Source: Sphingomonadales bacterium | Lineage (GTDB): Bacteria > Pseudomonadota > Alphaproteobacteria > Sphingomonadales > Sphingomonadaceae | Reading direction: 5' to 3' | Assembly: GCA_017309275.1 (NCBI GenBank) | Contig: JAFKLT010000044.1 | Span: 1-64,000, forward strand | DNA length: 64,000 nt | Part shown: positions 41,485 through 50,662 of the stretch, one piece after another | Numbering within the stretch: position 1 is the stretch's first letter | Layout of the letters: every line of letters begins with the position of its first letter | The notes under the pieces: generated by a model | What the model was told of the DNA's origin: nothing | The model's input: only the letters and a program-made list of their open reading frames with translations | The model's database searches: none | Program-made: the position numbers and the translations under genes

Positions 41485-42153
41485 CTATCGCCGCGCGCGG
41501 TAGATCGAAATCGAGCCGGTCGGCGTGGGAATGATCCTTACCTCTTCGACCGCCTGGAAGCCCGCGTCCGCGAGGATTTCCGGCACGCAGCCCTTGGCGT
41601 TGGGCTCGGTATATTCGAACCCGTCGAGCAGCTGAATCTGGCGAAACAGCATGCGCATCAGGAGCGAGCGCTGCTCGCCATAGTCGGCGATGAAGAGGGT
41701 ACCGCCGGGCTTCAGGAGCCTGAACATCTGCGCGGCGATCGCTTGCTTGACCTCCATCGAACACTGGTGGAGGACGAGGCTCGAGACGATCTTGTCGCAT
41801 TGCTGGAGCGCGTCGATGGCGTCGAGTTCGTCGCCCATCGCCTCGAACCATCGGATATCAGCGCCCGCTGCGTCCGCCTTGGCGCGCGCGATCTCGAGCA
41901 CCGCCGGGTCCGGGTCGACCGCGAGCATAACGCTCGCAGGCGCCGCTTCTTTCAGCGCGATGGCAAGCGTTCCCGTTCCGCATCCGATATCGACAACCCG
42001 CTCGCCGGCTTGGGCAGCGACGAGGCGGACGAGGTCGCCGCGCCAGCGTTTCTCCCGCGTCATGAGCGCGATGGCGGCATCATAACGGTCGAGCGATCCG
42101 CTTTTTCCGAGCGCCGGGACGAAGTCTCTGTTCTTGTCGGTCATCCCGTTCAT
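41485..42153 (-). CDS. Class I SAM-dependent methyltransferase (UbiE/arsM-like)
   Basis: A 222-residue methyltransferase with motif I VVDIGCGTGTLAIALKEAAP and post-motif LLKPGGTLFIADYGEQ. This is the general UbiE/methyltransferase-11 type; whether it acts on arsenic, a lipid or a quinone is not clear. It follows the AraC-like gene on the same strand. Confidence 0.82.
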   Translation of the reverse strand: MNGMTDKNRDFVPALGKSGSLDRYDAAIALMTREKRWRGDLVRLVAAQAGERVVDIGCGTGTLAIALKEAAPASVMLAVDPDPAVLEIARAKADAAGADIRWFEAMGDELDAIDALQQCDKIVSSLVLHQCSMEVKQAIAAQMFRLLKPGGTLFIADYGEQRSLLMRMLFRQIQLLDGFEYTEPNAKGCVPEILADAGFQAVEEVRIIPTPTGSISIYRARR

Positions 42154-42190
42154 CTAGCGGCGCGGCGGCCCGCGCGCTTGAACGCAGGGG

Positions 42191-42880
42191 CTATGGCGCG
42201 AAGAGCAGATCGCTCGCGCGAATTCCGAACATCGCTTTGATCGTGCGCGCGAAATGGGCGCTGTCGGCGAAGCCCGCCGCATGCGCGGCGGCCGTCACAT
42301 TGTCCTGACCCTGAAGCGAGTCGAAGGCGATGATCAGGCGGCGCCAAAGAACATAGCGCTGGAAGGGCATTCCGAACTCGGATGCGAAGAGATGCCGGAA
42401 GCGACCGAGGGAGAGCCCGCTCACCTGCGCCGCATCGGCAAGCTGCACCGGCCCTTCCTTCATCCGTTGGTCAATCGATGCCATGGCGCCGGCAATGCGC
42501 GGATCGATCGCTCCCTTCGCTCCCTTCTTGAGCCACCGTTCCCAGAAGGTCGATTGATCGTGTCTTCCCACGACGATCGGCTCCGCCCCTTTCAGCCTGG
42601 CTCTCAGCTCGTCGGGCGGGCCGAAGGCGACGGTCGGTTCGATAAACCAGAGATCGGCGTCCCGCGCCGGCAGCAAGCGGTGGGCAGCGTCGGGTTCGAT
42701 CAATAGGCATTGGCCCTCGATCTGCCTGCCCTCAGCATCGACCGCGGCGATGGGCTCCTCTGAGAAGATCGCCTGAGCAGCGAAATGGCGATGCAAAACT
42801 GCATCGCCGACCGATCCCGACCAGCGCGCATAATAGCTTTCGAGGCGAAGCTGCCCCTTCCAGTCGGACGTGTCGCGCAT
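42191..42880 (-). CDS. AraC-family transcriptional regulator
   Basis: A 229-residue regulator with an N-terminal cupin-like ligand domain (DAVLHRHFAAQAIF ... LLIEPDAAHRLLP) and a C-terminal AraC HTH (VQLADAAQVSGLSLGRFRHLFASEFGMPFQRYVLWRR). The ATG at 42880 begins MRDTSDWKGQ; the upstream open frame lies in leader DNA. It probably controls the adjacent methyltransferase. Confidence 0.8.
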   Translation of the reverse strand: MRDTSDWKGQLRLESYYARWSGSVGDAVLHRHFAAQAIFSEEPIAAVDAEGRQIEGQCLLIEPDAAHRLLPARDADLWFIEPTVAFGPPDELRARLKGAEPIVVGRHDQSTFWERWLKKGAKGAIDPRIAGAMASIDQRMKEGPVQLADAAQVSGLSLGRFRHLFASEFGMPFQRYVLWRRLIIAFDSLQGQDNVTAAAHAAGFADSAHFARTIKAMFGIRASDLLFAP

Positions 42881-42970
42881 CGGGTTGCGATAGCAGCAAG
42901 CGGGCTCGGCCGTCACCTGCCTCCGTGGCGGGCTGTTCCGCCGCGAAGCGCGGCCCCCTTCGGCGGCCGC

Positions 42971-43022
42971 AGAGGGAGAGGAGAGAGGGGCCAGGTGACG
43001 GGTTGAAACCGGGAGAGAGTCT
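42971..43022 (+). promoter_or_regulatory. Conserved leader element 1 (before DUF932)
   Basis: AGAGGGAGAG (42971), then TGACGGG, a short stem GGTT/AACC, and CCGGGAGAGAGTCT. A matching copy precedes the ParB-like gene (44282-44335) in the same order, with a changed stem base pair (GGCT/AGCC). It may be a structured mRNA leader or protein-binding site. Confidence 0.6.
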
Positions 43023-43047
43023 TCCGGACCCGTCGCGGAGACACGCC

Positions 43048-44241
43048 ATGACACTTCTACCCAGCACCCTCGCCCGCGATTCGTCCCCGGGCTACAAGGT
43101 CGATATCTCGCGCGGCCAGCGCATCGGCCGCGTCTCGTCCGAATGGTTCTCCCGGCCCGACGACGAGCGCTACCTGTCGCTCTCCGACCTTTATGATGCA
43201 GTGCGCGCGCGGGCCGAGACCGCGACTGCGCGGACTGTCGAAACCCGCGCCATTCGCGTCATCGCCGCGCCCGAAGAACCCGAGCGGCTGAGCCTGCTCC
43301 TTCCCGACCGCGAAGCGCCGGTTGCACCCACGCACTGGTCTTTCGGGCAAATGTGCAGTCTCGTCGGGGCGCCGTCGGCCTATCTGCGCCAGCTTCCCGC
43401 CGCGTTGGCGGGCATCAACATGCAGCACGGTCTGCTCGCGCATCGCGGGGAATTGGTGAAGACGCTCGAGACCGGCAACGGACGTACCGAGTTGCGCGCC
43501 GTGACCGGCCCCGATTATGGCCGCATCTGGGATCATGAGCTTGTCGCCGCTGTGATGAAGATAGCGGGCAATGGCACCGGCGACACGCGGTGGAAGGTGC
43601 CGGGGCTCCTCGACTGGTCGACGATGCGCCACAATCCCTTCGTCGAGGTCACGAAGGATACGACGACGCTCTACGCCAGCGACCGCGACGTCTTCCTCTT
43701 CCTTGTCGACGATGCCAATCCGATCGAGGCTGGCCGCCTGCCCAACGGCGATCCCGATCTCTTCTTCCGGGGCTTCTACTGCTGGAACAGCGAGGTCGGG
43801 TCGAAAGCCCTCGGCATGGCGACCTTCTATCTCCGCGCCGTCTGCATGAACCGGAACATATGGGGCGCCGAGGGCTTCGAGGAGATCAGCATCCGGCACA
43901 GCAAGTTCGCGGCTGGTCGCTTCGCGCAGGAAGCGGCGCCCGCGCTCGAACGCTTCGCCTCTTCCTCGCCGGTTTCCTTCATGAACGGCATCAAGGCCGC
44001 TCGCGCGGCGATCGTCGCGCGCGATGATGATGATCGGCAGACCTTCCTGCGCAAACGCGGCTTCTCGAAGGGTGAGAGCGAGCGGATCATCCGGAGCGTG
44101 CTGCAGGAAGAGGGGCACCCGCCCGCATCGATCTTTGACTTCGTGCAGGGGATCACCGCGCTGGCCCGCGAGCGTCCGCATCAGGACGGACGCCTCGAGC
44201 TGGAGGCCAAGGGTGCCAAGCTTCTGGCCTCGGTCCACTGA
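43048..44241 (+). CDS. DUF932 protein (plasmid/ICE-associated)
   Basis: A 397-residue DUF932 protein, recognisable by HWSFGQMCSLVGAPSAYLRQLPAAL and by FYCWNSEVGSKALGMATFYLRAVCMNRNIWG. The family occurs on large plasmids and integrative elements and is of unknown biochemical role. The ATG at 43048 (MTLLPSTLARDS) fits the family start, with GGAG upstream. It is followed by the ParB-like gene. Confidence 0.88.
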   Translation: MTLLPSTLARDSSPGYKVDISRGQRIGRVSSEWFSRPDDERYLSLSDLYDAVRARAETATARTVETRAIRVIAAPEEPERLSLLLPDREAPVAPTHWSFGQMCSLVGAPSAYLRQLPAALAGINMQHGLLAHRGELVKTLETGNGRTELRAVTGPDYGRIWDHELVAAVMKIAGNGTGDTRWKVPGLLDWSTMRHNPFVEVTKDTTTLYASDRDVFLFLVDDANPIEAGRLPNGDPDLFFRGFYCWNSEVGSKALGMATFYLRAVCMNRNIWGAEGFEEISIRHSKFAAGRFAQEAAPALERFASSSPVSFMNGIKAARAAIVARDDDDRQTFLRKRGFSKGESERIIRSVLQEEGHPPASIFDFVQGITALARERPHQDGRLELEAKGAKLLASVH

Positions 44242-44281
44242 GCAAATCTCACGGTCGCCGCCGGCGTGGTCCTTTCCCTTC

Positions 44282-44335
44282 AGAGGGAGAGGGCTGCGCC
44301 GGAGCCATGACGGGCTGAGAGCCGGGAGAGAGTCT
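44282..44335 (+). promoter_or_regulatory. Conserved leader element 2 (before ParB-like gene)
   Basis: AGAGGGAGAG, TGACGGG, a stem GGCT/AGCC and CCGGGAGAGAGTCT in the same order as 42971-43022. One T-A pair in the first copy is C-G here, as expected if the stem matters. Confidence 0.6.
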
Positions 44336-44362
44336 CGCGGCGGCCTGTCATGGAGAAGCATC

Positions 44363-46480
44363 ATGACGAAACAGGCAAAAATCACCCTCAGCGGCGCGCG
44401 GGAAATCCCCTTCAGCGCGCTCGTGCTGAGCCAGGCCAATGTGCGGCGCGTGAAGGCCGGGGTGTCGATCGACAGCCTTGCGGCGGACATCGCGCGGCGC
44501 GGCCTCCTCCAGAGCCTGACCGTTCGAGCGCAGCGCGACGAGGCGGGCCAGGAAACCGGGCGCTTCGAAGTCCCGGCGGGCGGTCGCCGCTTCCGCGCGC
44601 TACAGATGCTGGTGAAACAGCGGCGCCTGGCGAAGACCGAGCCTGTGCCCTGCATCGTCCGCGAGGATGATGCCGTGTCGGCCGAAGAGGATTCGCTCGC
44701 CGAGAATGTCCATCGCGAACCGCTGCATCCGCTTGACCAGTTCCGGTCGATGCAGAAGCTCGTCGAACAGGGCACCGACGTCGAAACGATCGCGGCGACC
44801 TTCATGGTCACGCCGGCGGTCGTGAAGCAGCGCCTCAAGCTCGCGGAGGTCTCGCCCAAGCTCCACGACATCTACGCCGATGACGGCATGACGCTCGAAC
44901 AGCTCATGGCCTTTTCGGTGTCGAGCGATCACGCGCGGCAGGAACAGGTCTGGGATATGCTCGCCTCGAGCCACACGCAGCAGCCTTGGTATATCCGCGC
45001 GCGGCTGACCGAGGACAAGGTACGGGCATCGGACAAGCGCGTCCTGTTCGTCACGCTCGACGCCTATCGCGAGGCAGGCGGACATATTCTTCGCGATCTC
45101 TTCGAAAGCGATGACGGCGGCTGGCTCGAGGACGTCGCGCTGCTCGACCGGCTGCAGGCCGAGAAGTTCGAAGCCGAGGTGGCGCGTATCGCGGCGGAAG
45201 GCTGGAAGTGGATCGAGACCGCGGTCGACTTCCCTTATGGCCACACCTTCGGCCACCGCCCGCTCGATGGCGTGGCGGCCGAGACGAGCGCCGACGATGA
45301 GGCGCGGATCGAAGCGCTGCGCGAGGAAGCCGACCGGCTCGAAGACGAATGGGCGGGCACCGAGGACATCCCCGATGAAATCAGTGCCCGGATCGATGCG
45401 ATCGACGAGGAGATCGCGCCGCTCGTCTCGAAGCCGCTGATCTACGACCCGGAGGAAGTGGCGATCGCCGGCACTTTTGTCAGCATCGATGTCGACGGGT
45501 CGCTGCATATCGAACGCGGCTTCGTTCGTCCCGAGGACGAGCCGCAAGAGCCCGTCGACGAGGAAGCTGCGGGCGGCGAGGAAGCGGTCGGCGGAGCGGT
45601 CGGCGACGAAATGCAGGAAGATGCGGTCGGCGCGACATCTCCGGAGGAAGGCGGCACCGTCGAGGCCGAAGATCCGGACGATCTTGTCCGCCCGCTTCCC
45701 GACAAGCTCGTGACCGACCTCACCGCGCACCGTACCCTCGCGCTGCGCGACGCGTTGGCCGCAAGCCCGCTCGTGGCGTTTGCGGCGATGCTCCATGCCA
45801 TCGTGCTCGAATGCTTTTACACCTATGCCTCCTCGGCAAGCTGCGTCGGTATCGCGCTGCGCAACCATTCGATGGTCGGCTATGATGCGGCGCTCAACGA
45901 CACACCGTCCGCGCGGGCCATTCGCGAGCGCCACGAAGGCTGGTCCGAGCGGCTTCCCGATGCGACCGCCGATCTGTGGGACGTGCTTGCCGGTCTCGAC
46001 GCTGATGATCAGGCGGCACTGTTCGCGCATTGCGTCTCCTTCGGCGTCAATGCGGTGTGGGAGCCGGCGACCCGCTATAATGAAGGCCGGGTGTCGGCCC
46101 GCGCGGTGGCGAGCCGGATCGAGCATTCGCACATCCTCGCGCGGGCGTCGGGCCTCGACATGGTCCAGGCGGGCTGGGTTGCCACCACGGCCAATTACCT
46201 CGGCCGGGTGACCAAGCCGGGGATCCTCGATGCGGTCGAAGAGGCTTGCGGAGCCGAAGCGGCCGCGAGGATTGCGGGACTGAAGAAGCCCGAGATGGCC
46301 AGCGCCGCCGAGGACCTGCTCAAGGGCACCGGCTGGCTTGCACATCCGCTGCGCACCCCCGTCATCGACGAGCCCGACGGTGATGGGGAGCTGGCTGCGG
46401 CCAATGACGATGGCCCTGCAATCGAAGCGGGCCATGACGAGCTGGGCGACGACGACATCGACGCGATCGCCGCCGAATAA
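44363..46480 (+). CDS. ParB-like protein with long acidic C-terminus
   Basis: A 705-residue ParB/Srx-fold protein: IPFSALVLSQANVRRVKAGVSIDSLAADIARRGLLQSL is the N-terminal ParB motif, followed by ENVHREPLHPLDQFRSMQKLV and an HTH region (FMVTPAVVKQRLKLAEVSPKLHD). It is much longer than chromosomal ParB and has an acidic central part (PVDEEAAGGEEAVGGAV). This is the version carried by plasmids and ICEs of sphingomonads; it probably acts in element maintenance or gene regulation rather than chromosome segregation. GGAG precedes the ATG. Confidence 0.88.
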   Translation: MTKQAKITLSGAREIPFSALVLSQANVRRVKAGVSIDSLAADIARRGLLQSLTVRAQRDEAGQETGRFEVPAGGRRFRALQMLVKQRRLAKTEPVPCIVREDDAVSAEEDSLAENVHREPLHPLDQFRSMQKLVEQGTDVETIAATFMVTPAVVKQRLKLAEVSPKLHDIYADDGMTLEQLMAFSVSSDHARQEQVWDMLASSHTQQPWYIRARLTEDKVRASDKRVLFVTLDAYREAGGHILRDLFESDDGGWLEDVALLDRLQAEKFEAEVARIAAEGWKWIETAVDFPYGHTFGHRPLDGVAAETSADDEARIEALREEADRLEDEWAGTEDIPDEISARIDAIDEEIAPLVSKPLIYDPEEVAIAGTFVSIDVDGSLHIERGFVRPEDEPQEPVDEEAAGGEEAVGGAVGDEMQEDAVGATSPEEGGTVEAEDPDDLVRPLPDKLVTDLTAHRTLALRDALAASPLVAFAAMLHAIVLECFYTYASSASCVGIALRNHSMVGYDAALNDTPSARAIRERHEGWSERLPDATADLWDVLAGLDADDQAALFAHCVSFGVNAVWEPATRYNEGRVSARAVASRIEHSHILARASGLDMVQAGWVATTANYLGRVTKPGILDAVEEACGAEAAARIAGLKKPEMASAAEDLLKGTGWLAHPLRTPVIDEPDGDGELAAANDDGPAIEAGHDELGDDDIDAIAAE

Positions 46481-46498
46481 CGCCACCGACCATCGTTC

Positions 46499-46534
46499 GG
46501 GGAGTTCGGCGCTGTGCCGGGCTCCCCATTTTTT
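46499..46534 (+). terminator. Rho-independent terminator
   Basis: GGGGAG pairs with CTCCCC around an inner CGGC/GCCG stem, followed by ATTTTTT. It starts 19 bp after the ParB-like stop and closes the DUF932-ParB transcript. Confidence 0.92.
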
Positions 46535-46668
46535 CGCTGGCCCTTGAAATCAGGACGCTCCGCTCGAACATCGGAGGTGTCCGCCAGGGGCTGCCAGACC
46601 GCCGCGTGCCTTCCTGACCCGTTCCTCCGGGCAGGATCGCACGCAGCCTGTCTTCTGAAGGAGGCCCC

Positions 46669-47703
46669 ATGTCGAGTCCTGCAGCCGAGGTCGCGCGACG
46701 CCTCGCCGACGATGCCGAGGCGGTATGCCGCCGATATCTCTCCCATGGACGCCGCGAGGGACATAATTGGATGGTCGGTGACGTCCGTAATTCGCCGGGC
46801 CGCAGCCTTTACGTTCGCCTTTCTGGCACCGCCGACGGTCTTCGGTCCGCTGGCAAATGGACCGATGCCGCCAGCGGCGATCATGGCGATCTTCTCGATG
46901 TCATCGCCGCGAGCTGCGGCCATACATCCTTCCGCGACACGCTCGACGAGGCGCGCCTCTTTCTGAGCCTGCCTGCGGTCATGCCCGGCGACCGAAACCC
47001 GGCTCCGCGTAAAGCACCGCGTGGCACCCCCGAGGCCGCCCGCAGGCTATGGGCCGGATCGAAGCCGCTCAGCGGCACCCTTGCCCGCGCCTATCTGTCT
47101 GCCCGCGCGATCGGCGACCTTCGCGATGCCGAGTGGCTTCGTTTCCATCCCCATTGCTTCTATCATCCATCCGAGGACGACGCCCCCGATGTCCGCCGGG
47201 CCTGGCCCGCCCTGATCGCGGCGGTCACCGACGAGACGGGAAATGTCACCGGGGTCCATCGCACCTGGCTTGACGTCGCCGCCTGCGACAAGGCGCCGGT
47301 TGCCTATCCGCGGCGCGCCATGGGCCAATTGCTTGGTCATGGTGTTCGGTTCGGCGCGTCGGCTGCGGTCATGGCGGCGGGCGAAGGCATCGAAACCATC
47401 CTGTCCTTGCGGCAGATCACCCCGGCCTTGCCGATGATCGCCGCCCTTTCGGCAGCCCATCTAGGAGCGCTGAACTTTCCCAGCGGCCTGAAGTGCCTGT
47501 ATGTCGCGCGCGACGACGACCCGGCGGGTGCGGCCGCCTTTGCGACGCTTTGCGACCGAGCCCCGCCGCTCGGCATCGAAGTCATCGGGCTCGAAGCGGA
47601 TCGGGGCGACTTCAACGCCGATCTCATGACACTCGGCCGGCAGCGGATGATCGGCTCGCTTCGATCCCAGCTCCGGACTGCTGACCTTTCACTCCTGCTC
47701 TGA
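46669..47703 (+). CDS. Toprim-domain protein (DUF7146-type primase/helicase-like)
   Basis: A 344-residue protein with N-terminal RREGHNWMVGDVRNSPGRSLYVRLSG, typical of mobile-element primases, then a Toprim domain with GEGIETILSLRQ and LYVARDDDPAGAAAF. It probably acts in replication or transfer of the element. AAGGAGG precedes the ATG. A typical zinc finger is not evident. Confidence 0.87.
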   Translation: MSSPAAEVARRLADDAEAVCRRYLSHGRREGHNWMVGDVRNSPGRSLYVRLSGTADGLRSAGKWTDAASGDHGDLLDVIAASCGHTSFRDTLDEARLFLSLPAVMPGDRNPAPRKAPRGTPEAARRLWAGSKPLSGTLARAYLSARAIGDLRDAEWLRFHPHCFYHPSEDDAPDVRRAWPALIAAVTDETGNVTGVHRTWLDVAACDKAPVAYPRRAMGQLLGHGVRFGASAAVMAAGEGIETILSLRQITPALPMIAALSAAHLGALNFPSGLKCLYVARDDDPAGAAAFATLCDRAPPLGIEVIGLEADRGDFNADLMTLGRQRMIGSLRSQLRTADLSLLL

Positions 47704-47826
47704 CGGCTCAGCATCGGCCGGAAGGAAGGCGGGTGAGGGAAGGACCGGCGCTGATGCAGCACCACCGGGTGGCCGCGCTCCGGCCTTCGCAAGAGGGCGA
47801 CTGCGGCGAGCCGCACCGGGCCCGCA

Positions 47827-47906
47827 ATGGCGGGCGGGCGGCTATTTTCCGCAGGGGCGCGGGGCGCCCCTTTGCATCGCGAAACAAAATAGCCTTCGCC
47901 CGCCAT
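47827..47906 (+). repeat. Long imperfect hairpin in the 5' leader of the DUF2493 gene
   Basis: Arms 47827-47848 (ATGGCGGGCG ... GGCTATTTT) and 47886-47906 (AAAATAGCC ... CGCCCGCCAT) pair over about 19 positions; the loop includes a second GGGGCGCCCC palindrome. It sits in the 317-bp gap before DUF2493, which holds no gene I can support. Confidence 0.7.
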
Positions 47907-48020
47907 CCTCCGCCTTCGGCTTCGGCCGCGGCCTGGGCCACGGTGCAGTTCGGTACGGCGCGCCGCGAGTGGTCGCCGCGAAGGCCGCGCGAGCGCGGCA
48001 AAACCCGACTGGAGACGATC

Positions 48021-48953
48021 ATGTTGAGCCCCACCGAACCCGCCGACGATCCTGCCGACGCCGGCGCCACCCATCTCCTCCTTCAGGAGATGCAGCTCTT
48101 TGGACATCGCCCCTTCGAAGACGAACCCGACCCGCGCCCGCTGCCCGATGCCCGCCTGGCGGCCGGCGCTGTCGCTGATATCTTCGATGCGCTGGCCGGC
48201 TGTCTCGACGATACGCGGATAGAGCCCGATCTCGAAGAGCTCCTCTGGAACGTCGTCAACCTCTTCCACCGCGCGGGGGAGCGGGTCGAACGCAGCCTCG
48301 ACGACAATGAACAGGCGCAGCGCCGGGCCCAGCGCGAACAGGACGGCAGCGAGATCCGGTCGGTCGAGCTCGAACGCCTCGTGCAGCAGGGGATCAGCCT
48401 GATCGAACGGCGCGACGCGATGGAATTCTTCCGCGAGAGCGCCGCCGAACAATTTCGGACCCATTGCCGCAAGGCCTGGTCACCGCGCGCCGGATCGCGC
48501 GCGCAGCACCGGTCGATGACTGCGGCCATGATCGATAGCCGCGACTTCCTCGACGCGCGGTTGCGCCAGAAAGCGGCTGCACTTCTTCCCGAGGGCACGC
48601 GCATCCTGTTCACCGGCGGCGCCGATGTCGACGATCATAGGGCGATCTGGGATGCTCTCGACCGCGCACGCGACCGCCATCCCGATATGATCCTGCTCCA
48701 TGGGGCGACGCCGACAGGGGCCGAGCGCATCGCCGCCTGCTGGGCCGAAACCCGCAAAGTGACGCAGGTGGCCTTCCGGCCCGACTGGAGCCGCCATGGC
48801 AAGTCCGCGCCGTTCAAGCGCAACGACCGGATGCTCGAAGCGCTGCCGGTCGGGGTCATCATCTTCCCCGGCACCGGCATTCAGGACAATCTCGCCGACA
48901 AGGCTGCGAAGATCGGCCTTCCAGTCTGGGATTTTCGCAAGCGCGGCCGATGA
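48021..48953 (+). CDS. DUF2493 (SLOG-like) protein
   Basis: A 310-residue protein whose C-terminal ~130 residues (RILFTGGADVDDHRAIWDALDRARDRHPDMILLHGATPTGAERIAACW) form the DUF2493 Rossmann-like SLOG domain. The N-terminal half is helical and family-specific. The ATG at 48021 follows TGGAGACGATC. Common on sphingomonad plasmids and ICEs; SLOG domains often bind nucleotide-derived ligands, so a sensor role is possible. Confidence 0.85.
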   Translation: MLSPTEPADDPADAGATHLLLQEMQLFGHRPFEDEPDPRPLPDARLAAGAVADIFDALAGCLDDTRIEPDLEELLWNVVNLFHRAGERVERSLDDNEQAQRRAQREQDGSEIRSVELERLVQQGISLIERRDAMEFFRESAAEQFRTHCRKAWSPRAGSRAQHRSMTAAMIDSRDFLDARLRQKAAALLPEGTRILFTGGADVDDHRAIWDALDRARDRHPDMILLHGATPTGAERIAACWAETRKVTQVAFRPDWSRHGKSAPFKRNDRMLEALPVGVIIFPGTGIQDNLADKAAKIGLPVWDFRKRGR

Positions 48954-49011
48954 TGGCAGTCGGGGCATTCGGAGGCTTTCGGCAAAATGGCCCCAATCTG
49001 GTTCTATCTCC

Positions 49012-49034
49012 CGAATATATTTGAAATATATTCG
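49012..49034. promoter_or_regulatory. Perfect AT-rich 23-bp palindrome upstream of luxR
   Basis: Arms CGAATATATTT and AAATATATTCG around a single central G give a perfect 11-bp dyad, 59 bp after the DUF2493 stop and 162 bp before luxR. It stands out against GC-rich surroundings and has no T-run, so it is more likely an operator than a terminator. It does not match a typical lux box. Confidence 0.65.
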
Positions 49035-49196
49035 TAACATCCGCAAATTTGCATCATTGTAGATCGCTATGACCAGCGGCGATCACCCGTCGCCGGCGGG
49101 ACGGCCCATTGAGAGGGCCCCGCTCGCAGGCCATGACGAGGAGCAGGGACGGTCGGCCGGCTTGGCGACGACTGCCGTCTGCTGCCATGGGTCGCA

Positions 49197-49940
49197 ATGC
49201 CGACGATGGACGCTGCGCATGCTTTTGCGCTCGACGTCACGCGGGTGAAGGATGCGGCGGGTCTGGCCGATCTGCTGGCGGAAGCGTGTGCGCGCATGGG
49301 CTGTTCCTGGTTCGCGCTGAGCCATCACGTCGACTTCCTCGCCGCGCCGGACAGGGGCGTTCGCGTCCACAACTATCCCGAGGACTGGGCGCGCTGGTTC
49401 GACGAGCGCGGCCTTGGACTCACCGATCCGGTGCATCGTGCCAGCCACCGCAGCCTCGAAGGTTTCTTCTGGCGCAACATGAAGCCGCTTTCGGGCGAAC
49501 GCCCTGAGGACGAACTGGTTCTCAGCGAGGCGCAGCGGCACGGGATCGGTGACGGGCTTACCATACCGGCGCACATCCCGGGCGAGGCGCATGGCTCGGT
49601 GTCCTTCGCCTGGACGCCTGGGATCGCCGCCAATGATATGGCGCTGCTCTTTGCTAGAATGATCGGTGGGCCGGCCTTCGAAGCCGCGCGCCTGCTCGCC
49701 AATCCCGAACTCGCGCAGGTCGGGCCGCGGCTGACGGACCGCCAGCGCGAATGCCTGATCCTGTCGGCCAAGGGGAACAGCGCTCCGAAGGTCGGACGGA
49801 TCCTCGATCTCAGTCCCGACACGGTTCGCGAGCATCTTCGCAACGCGCGGCAGCGTTACGACGCGAATGGCGGGATCACGCTGACGGTGCGCGCGCTTTA
49901 TGCCGGCGACCTCAGCTACGAGGATATCGCCAAGCGCTGA
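49197..49940 (+). CDS. LuxR-family autoinducer-binding regulator
   Basis: A 247-residue regulator with an N-terminal AHL-binding domain (YPEDWARWFDERGLGLTDPVHRASH, keeping the conserved Trp and the DP pair, FFW and HGIGDGLTIP) and a C-terminal HTH (LTDRQRECLILSAKGNSAPKVGRILDLSPDTVREHLRNARQRY). The usual binding Tyr of the AHL pocket is Phe here. It lies directly before the AHL synthase on the same strand and likely senses its product. Confidence 0.92.
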   Translation: MPTMDAAHAFALDVTRVKDAAGLADLLAEACARMGCSWFALSHHVDFLAAPDRGVRVHNYPEDWARWFDERGLGLTDPVHRASHRSLEGFFWRNMKPLSGERPEDELVLSEAQRHGIGDGLTIPAHIPGEAHGSVSFAWTPGIAANDMALLFARMIGGPAFEAARLLANPELAQVGPRLTDRQRECLILSAKGNSAPKVGRILDLSPDTVREHLRNARQRYDANGGITLTVRALYAGDLSYEDIAKR

Positions 49941-50031
49941 ACTTTTTTCGCCGACACCCCCCGATCGTGCTATGGTGGAGCGGCAAAAAGCCGTTCAATT
50001 GGATGGTCTCTTTCGAAAAGGAGACACATCC

Positions 50032-50649
50032 ATGCTTTCGGTAATCGACCATTCCAACCGCGCGAACGAGCATCAATTGCTTCGCGCGATGTTCGAGGCG
50101 CGCAAGCGCGTCTTCATCGATCTTCTGAAATGGGACCTGCCGGTGCTCGCCGACCGGTTCGAGATCGATCATTTCGACGATCCCCACGCGACCTATCTGA
50201 TCGTCGGCGACCAAGACGGCGGGCATCTCGCTTCGGCGCGCCTCCTTCCCACCACGCGCCCGGCTCTTCTCGATGGTCTCTTCCCCGGCCTCGTTAACGG
50301 CATCCCGCCGTCCGGTCCCGACATCTTCGAAATCACCCGCTTCTGCCTGTCGCCGGGGATCGGTGCGCGCCAGCGCCGCACCGCGCGCGACACGCTTCTT
50401 GTCGGGCTGGTCGATTATGCGCTCGCCAACGGCATCCGCTCTTACACCGGTGTCGCCGAGCTCGACTGGTTCGCGCAGATCCGGACCTTCGGCTGGGACT
50501 GCACGGCGCTCGGCGAACCCGGCATTTACGACGGCCGCGCGCTGACCTCGCTGCGGATCGAGATCGACGCCGACACCCCCGCAAGGCTCAAGGCGGCGGG
50601 GATTGTTTCGGGCAGCGCCGCGACACCGGTCGCGGCCGACGCAGCGTGA
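50032..50649 (+). CDS. LuxI-type acyl-homoserine-lactone synthase
   Basis: A 205-residue AHL synthase. The conserved residues are visible: EARKRVFIDLLKWDLP (Arg, Phe, Trp), EIDHFDDPHATYLIV, SARLLPTTRP and EITRFCLSPG with its Glu and Arg. GGAG at the right distance precedes the ATG. The next gene, a dioxygenase, starts 13 bp after the stop. Confidence 0.94.
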   Translation: MLSVIDHSNRANEHQLLRAMFEARKRVFIDLLKWDLPVLADRFEIDHFDDPHATYLIVGDQDGGHLASARLLPTTRPALLDGLFPGLVNGIPPSGPDIFEITRFCLSPGIGARQRRTARDTLLVGLVDYALANGIRSYTGVAELDWFAQIRTFGWDCTALGEPGIYDGRALTSLRIEIDADTPARLKAAGIVSGSAATPVAADAA

Positions 50650-50662
50650 AAGGAGCGGGGCC

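Noticed and set aside
49940-50031. Lux box upstream of luxI
   Set aside because: No convincing 18-20 bp dyad of lux-box type in the 91-bp gap.
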